From: Shinella zoogloeoides
GTDB lineage: Bacteria > Pseudomonadota > Alphaproteobacteria > Rhizobiales > Rhizobiaceae
Direction of reading: 5' to 3'
NCBI RefSeq assembly: GCF_030733845.1
Contig: NZ_CP132311.1
Coordinates: forward strand, 3,477,501 to 3,541,500
DNA length: 64,000 nucleotides
In this document: positions 61,925 through 64,000 of the stretch, piece after piece
How the letters are laid out: every line of letters starts with the position of its first letter
Numbering within the stretch: position 1 is the stretch's first letter
The notes under the pieces: model-generated
Databases searched by the model: none
What the model saw: only the letters and a program-made list of their open reading frames with translations
Told to the model about the DNA's origin: nothing
Translations under genes and position numbers: made by a program

Positions 61925-62659
61925 ATGAGCATCAGCATCTATGCGATCAATCTCGACCGCTCGGCCGATCGCTGGCGCGCGCTCGCGGAAAGCGCCGAAA
62001 GGCTGCATCTGCCCCTCGTGCGCGTGCCGGGCATCGACGGCACGAAGACGCCGGTCGAGGAGCGCATCGACTGCGACGCAAGCGCCTTCGCGCGAAACAA
62101 CGGCCGCACCATCCTGCCCGGCGAATACGGCTGCTACCGCAGCCACCTGAAGGCGCTTTCCGCCTTCCTCGAAACGGGCGAGCCTGCCGCCGTGATCGTC
62201 GAGGACGATATCGAGCTGACGGCAGATCTCGTCAGCCGCGCTGAGGCCGCCGTGGATGCGCTGCCGGACGCGGACGCGATAAAGCTGTTCAACCACCGCA
62301 TCGTCGGCTTCCGTCCTAGTGCGAGCTCCAGTGCCGGCGACGAGATCGGCCGCACGACGCATGGCCCCCAGGGCTCGGCCGCCTGCTACGCCGTGACGCG
62401 CGCCGGCGCGGCAAGGCTGATCGACGGGCTAAAGGTCATGCAATATCCCTGGGACATCGCGCTCGAGCGCGGCTGGGCCTTCGGCGGACGCATCTACACG
62501 ACGCGCAGGGATGTCGCGGCTCCCAAGCGCGACAGCACCACAATTGCGACACGGTCGGCGTACAGAGCCGCGAAATTCCCCTGGTGGAGACGTCTGAGGA
62601 CCCATGGCATCCGTATCATCGAAACCCTGCGCAGGATCGCCTATGCCTTTGGCCGCTGA
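61925..62659 (+). CDS. family 25 glycosyltransferase
   Basis: A 244-residue glycosyltransferase of the LPS-biosynthesis GT25 family. The opening ISIYAINLDRSADRWRALAESAERLHLPLVRVPGIDG and the active-site region PGEYGCYRSHLKALSAFLETGEPAAVIVEDDIELT are the family marks. The C-terminus is basic. The sugar and acceptor are unknown. It overlaps the O-antigen-ligase-like gene by 17 bases if that begins at 62643, which suggests a joint role in finishing a surface polysaccharide or lipid-A-linked glycan. Confidence 0.88.
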   Translation: MSISIYAINLDRSADRWRALAESAERLHLPLVRVPGIDGTKTPVEERIDCDASAFARNNGRTILPGEYGCYRSHLKALSAFLETGEPAAVIVEDDIELTADLVSRAEAAVDALPDADAIKLFNHRIVGFRPSASSSAGDEIGRTTHGPQGSAACYAVTRAGAARLIDGLKVMQYPWDIALERGWAFGGRIYTTRRDVAAPKRDSTTIATRSAYRAAKFPWWRRLRTHGIRIIETLRRIAYAFGR

Positions 62660-63944
62660 CCTCGGGGGACGGGCCGGCGCGCGCTCGCTCCTCCCCGCGG
62701 CGCTCTGGGCGCTGCTCGCCTCCGCCATGTTGGTCGAGAGCGACATCTACCGCTACATCACCCTCGCCTTCGCCATCTTCGCCCTGGTCCGGCACAAGCT
62801 TGAAGTGCGCCAGGTCTCGCGCGACTGGCTCGCCCTCCTCTGCTACGCCTGGGCGGTCTATGCGCTCGTCCGCTTCGTGCTCGGCATCGTCCTCTACGAT
62901 CAGAAGGGAACGTCGGAATGGCTTTATGCCTTCCCGGCACTGTTCCCGCTCGTCGGCGTCGCGCTCTACGCCACGCGGCGCTCGCTTTTTGCGGCGGGCA
63001 CCCTGCTTCTCGCCTGCGGCCTCGCCGGGCTCCTCGCCACGCTGGATTTCGGCACGATCTTCGCGGGGGAGCGCGCCGCGCCGCTGTTCCACCACAACCC
63101 TATCCATGCCGGCGTCGGCGGTTCCATGCTGTTCCTGACGTCCGTGTTCTGGCTGCTCCATGCCGCAGAGACCGGACGCCTCGCCGGGCGGCTGAAATGG
63201 CCCATGCTGGCGCTCGGCCTCGCAACGGCCGCGCTCAGCCTGATCGGCGTGCTCGGCGCGCAGTCGAAGGGCGCCTGGCTGGCGCTGGCCGCGACGATGG
63301 GCTTCATGGCCCTCCTGTCGCTCTATCATCTTGCCGGCCGCTGGCGGCTCCACCTGCTCGGCGGGCTTATCGTGCTGGCGGTCGCCGTCGCGGCCGCCGC
63401 CGCGCCCTATGTGGTCAAGGTCGCCGGCTCTACCGCCGACGCCGTCCTCACCATGCTGGACACCGCGCTCACGACGAAGGACCCGGTGGGCGCCATGCAG
63501 GCGACGATCGCGGACGAGACCGTGCCCTCCGCCATGCGCGAACGCCTGATGCTCTGGTCGAACGCGCTGGAGCTGATCGGGCAGTCGCCGCTCGTCGGCT
63601 GGGGCAATGCCTGGCTCGGCGAATGGAAGCGGACCACCTATGCCGATGTCGGCTACACGCTGCTGCATAACGGATATCTCGAAATCCTCGTGCGCCACGG
63701 CCTGTTCGGGCTCGCCGTCCTCTCGGTCTTCGTCCTCGCCGCGGCAGGCCGCGTTAACGCGGCCCATCGCGAGGGCCGCATCGGCGCCAGCACGGCCGCC
63801 TACCTCTACAGCATGAGCTTCTTCTTCTTCGCCACGATCACCACCAATTCCAACAACCGCCTGGCGCTCGGCGAGAGCTTCTTCCTGCTTGCCGGCGGCG
63901 CGGTTTTCGCGATCCTGCTTGCAAGACGCCCGCAATCCTCGTGA
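62643..63944 (+). CDS. O-antigen ligase family (Wzy/WaaL-like) membrane protein
   Basis: A 433-residue protein with about ten membrane segments. The O-antigen ligase-like central part is LGAQSKGAWLALAATMGF and the family's periplasmic loop contains SNALELIGQSPLVGWGNAWLGEWKRTTYADVGYTLLHNGYLEILVRHGLFGLAVL, with the conserved G-x-G-N and L-H-N elements. It either joins glycan to lipid A or polymerises repeat units; sequence alone does not say which. I choose the ATG at 62643 (with GGAT upstream); an ATG at 62604 is possible. The last 56 bases of the window after it hold nothing notable. Confidence 0.88.
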   Translation: MPLAADLGGRAGARSLLPAALWALLASAMLVESDIYRYITLAFAIFALVRHKLEVRQVSRDWLALLCYAWAVYALVRFVLGIVLYDQKGTSEWLYAFPALFPLVGVALYATRRSLFAAGTLLLACGLAGLLATLDFGTIFAGERAAPLFHHNPIHAGVGGSMLFLTSVFWLLHAAETGRLAGRLKWPMLALGLATAALSLIGVLGAQSKGAWLALAATMGFMALLSLYHLAGRWRLHLLGGLIVLAVAVAAAAAPYVVKVAGSTADAVLTMLDTALTTKDPVGAMQATIADETVPSAMRERLMLWSNALELIGQSPLVGWGNAWLGEWKRTTYADVGYTLLHNGYLEILVRHGLFGLAVLSVFVLAAAGRVNAAHREGRIGASTAAYLYSMSFFFFATITTNSNNRLALGESFFLLAGGAVFAILLARRPQSS

Positions 63945-64000
63945 ACGCGCACTAGAAGATGGCGGCAAACTGCCCTATGGAAGCCGGAAACCGCAGATAT

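Noticed and set aside
1..64000. CRISPR array, insertion sequence or prophage
   Set aside because: No regularly spaced repeats, no transposase or integrase, and no phage structural genes were seen.

Overview
The window reads as chromosomal DNA of an alphaproteobacterium in the Rhizobiaceae (Rhizobium/Ensifer/Agrobacterium/Shinella type). The evidence is the high G+C content, the gene order acnA / ccmABCDG / septation protein / ftsY / mtaB / dapF / ffh / chorismate mutase / rpsP / rimM / trmD / rplS, the ftsK-amtB-glnK-tesB-ubiH block, a SAM-II riboswitch before metA, and several short palindromic intergenic elements of a kind common in this family. The genus is an inference; no rRNA is present.

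Layout. 1-5 kb: end of a GNAT acetyltransferase, a DUF2794 gene, a secreted DUF1223 gene and aconitase acnA. 5-8 kb: cytochrome c maturation genes ccmA-B-C-D-G, interrupted by an inverted-repeat element. 8-18.5 kb: membrane, protein-targeting, tRNA-modification and ribosome genes (YciB-like, ftsY, mtaB, dapF, ffh, chorismate mutase, rpsP, rimM, trmD, rplS). 18.5-26 kb: an amino-acid-type binding protein and permease without an ATPase, leuC, a SixA-like phosphatase, an aldo/keto reductase, an L,D-transpeptidase-like protein, an OmpR-type regulator with a cyclic-nucleotide-binding protein, and xthA. 26-36.8 kb: a LolA-like carrier, ftsK, amtB-glnK with a candidate sigma-54 promoter, tesB, a UbiH-type hydroxylase, UPF0434, a LON-domain protein, a thioredoxin/YbbN-like protein and a prolyl-tRNA editing-like protein, then tRNA-Gly(GCC).

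37.3-46.7 kb, directly beside the tRNA, is the main accessory region. It is a compact leftward run of eight genes for making and exporting a surface polysaccharide: SAM methyltransferase, unknown 353-aa protein, KpsE-like protein, KpsT-like ATPase, second KpsE-like protein, GT-B-like protein, KpsM-like permease and a double GT2 glycosyltransferase. It has no outer-membrane exporter and no Kdo-linker (KpsC/KpsS) gene, and its upstream flank is visibly AT-rich.

47-64 kb: a chemoreceptor; a metA-GNAT-aldose epimerase set under a SAM-II riboswitch followed by a strong intrinsic terminator; a secreted His/Tyr/Lys-rich 74-aa protein; two ABC-F ATPases; thiamine pyrophosphokinase; purU; an unknown 397-aa protein with an IclR regulator; a YhiN-type flavoprotein; a cupin; and, at the right edge, a GT25 glycosyltransferase overlapping an O-antigen-ligase-like gene. 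Both SRP partners (ftsY, ffh) and several translation genes lie close together. The most distinctive parts are the polysaccharide-export run and a set of RNA leader structures (metA, rplS, ffh).
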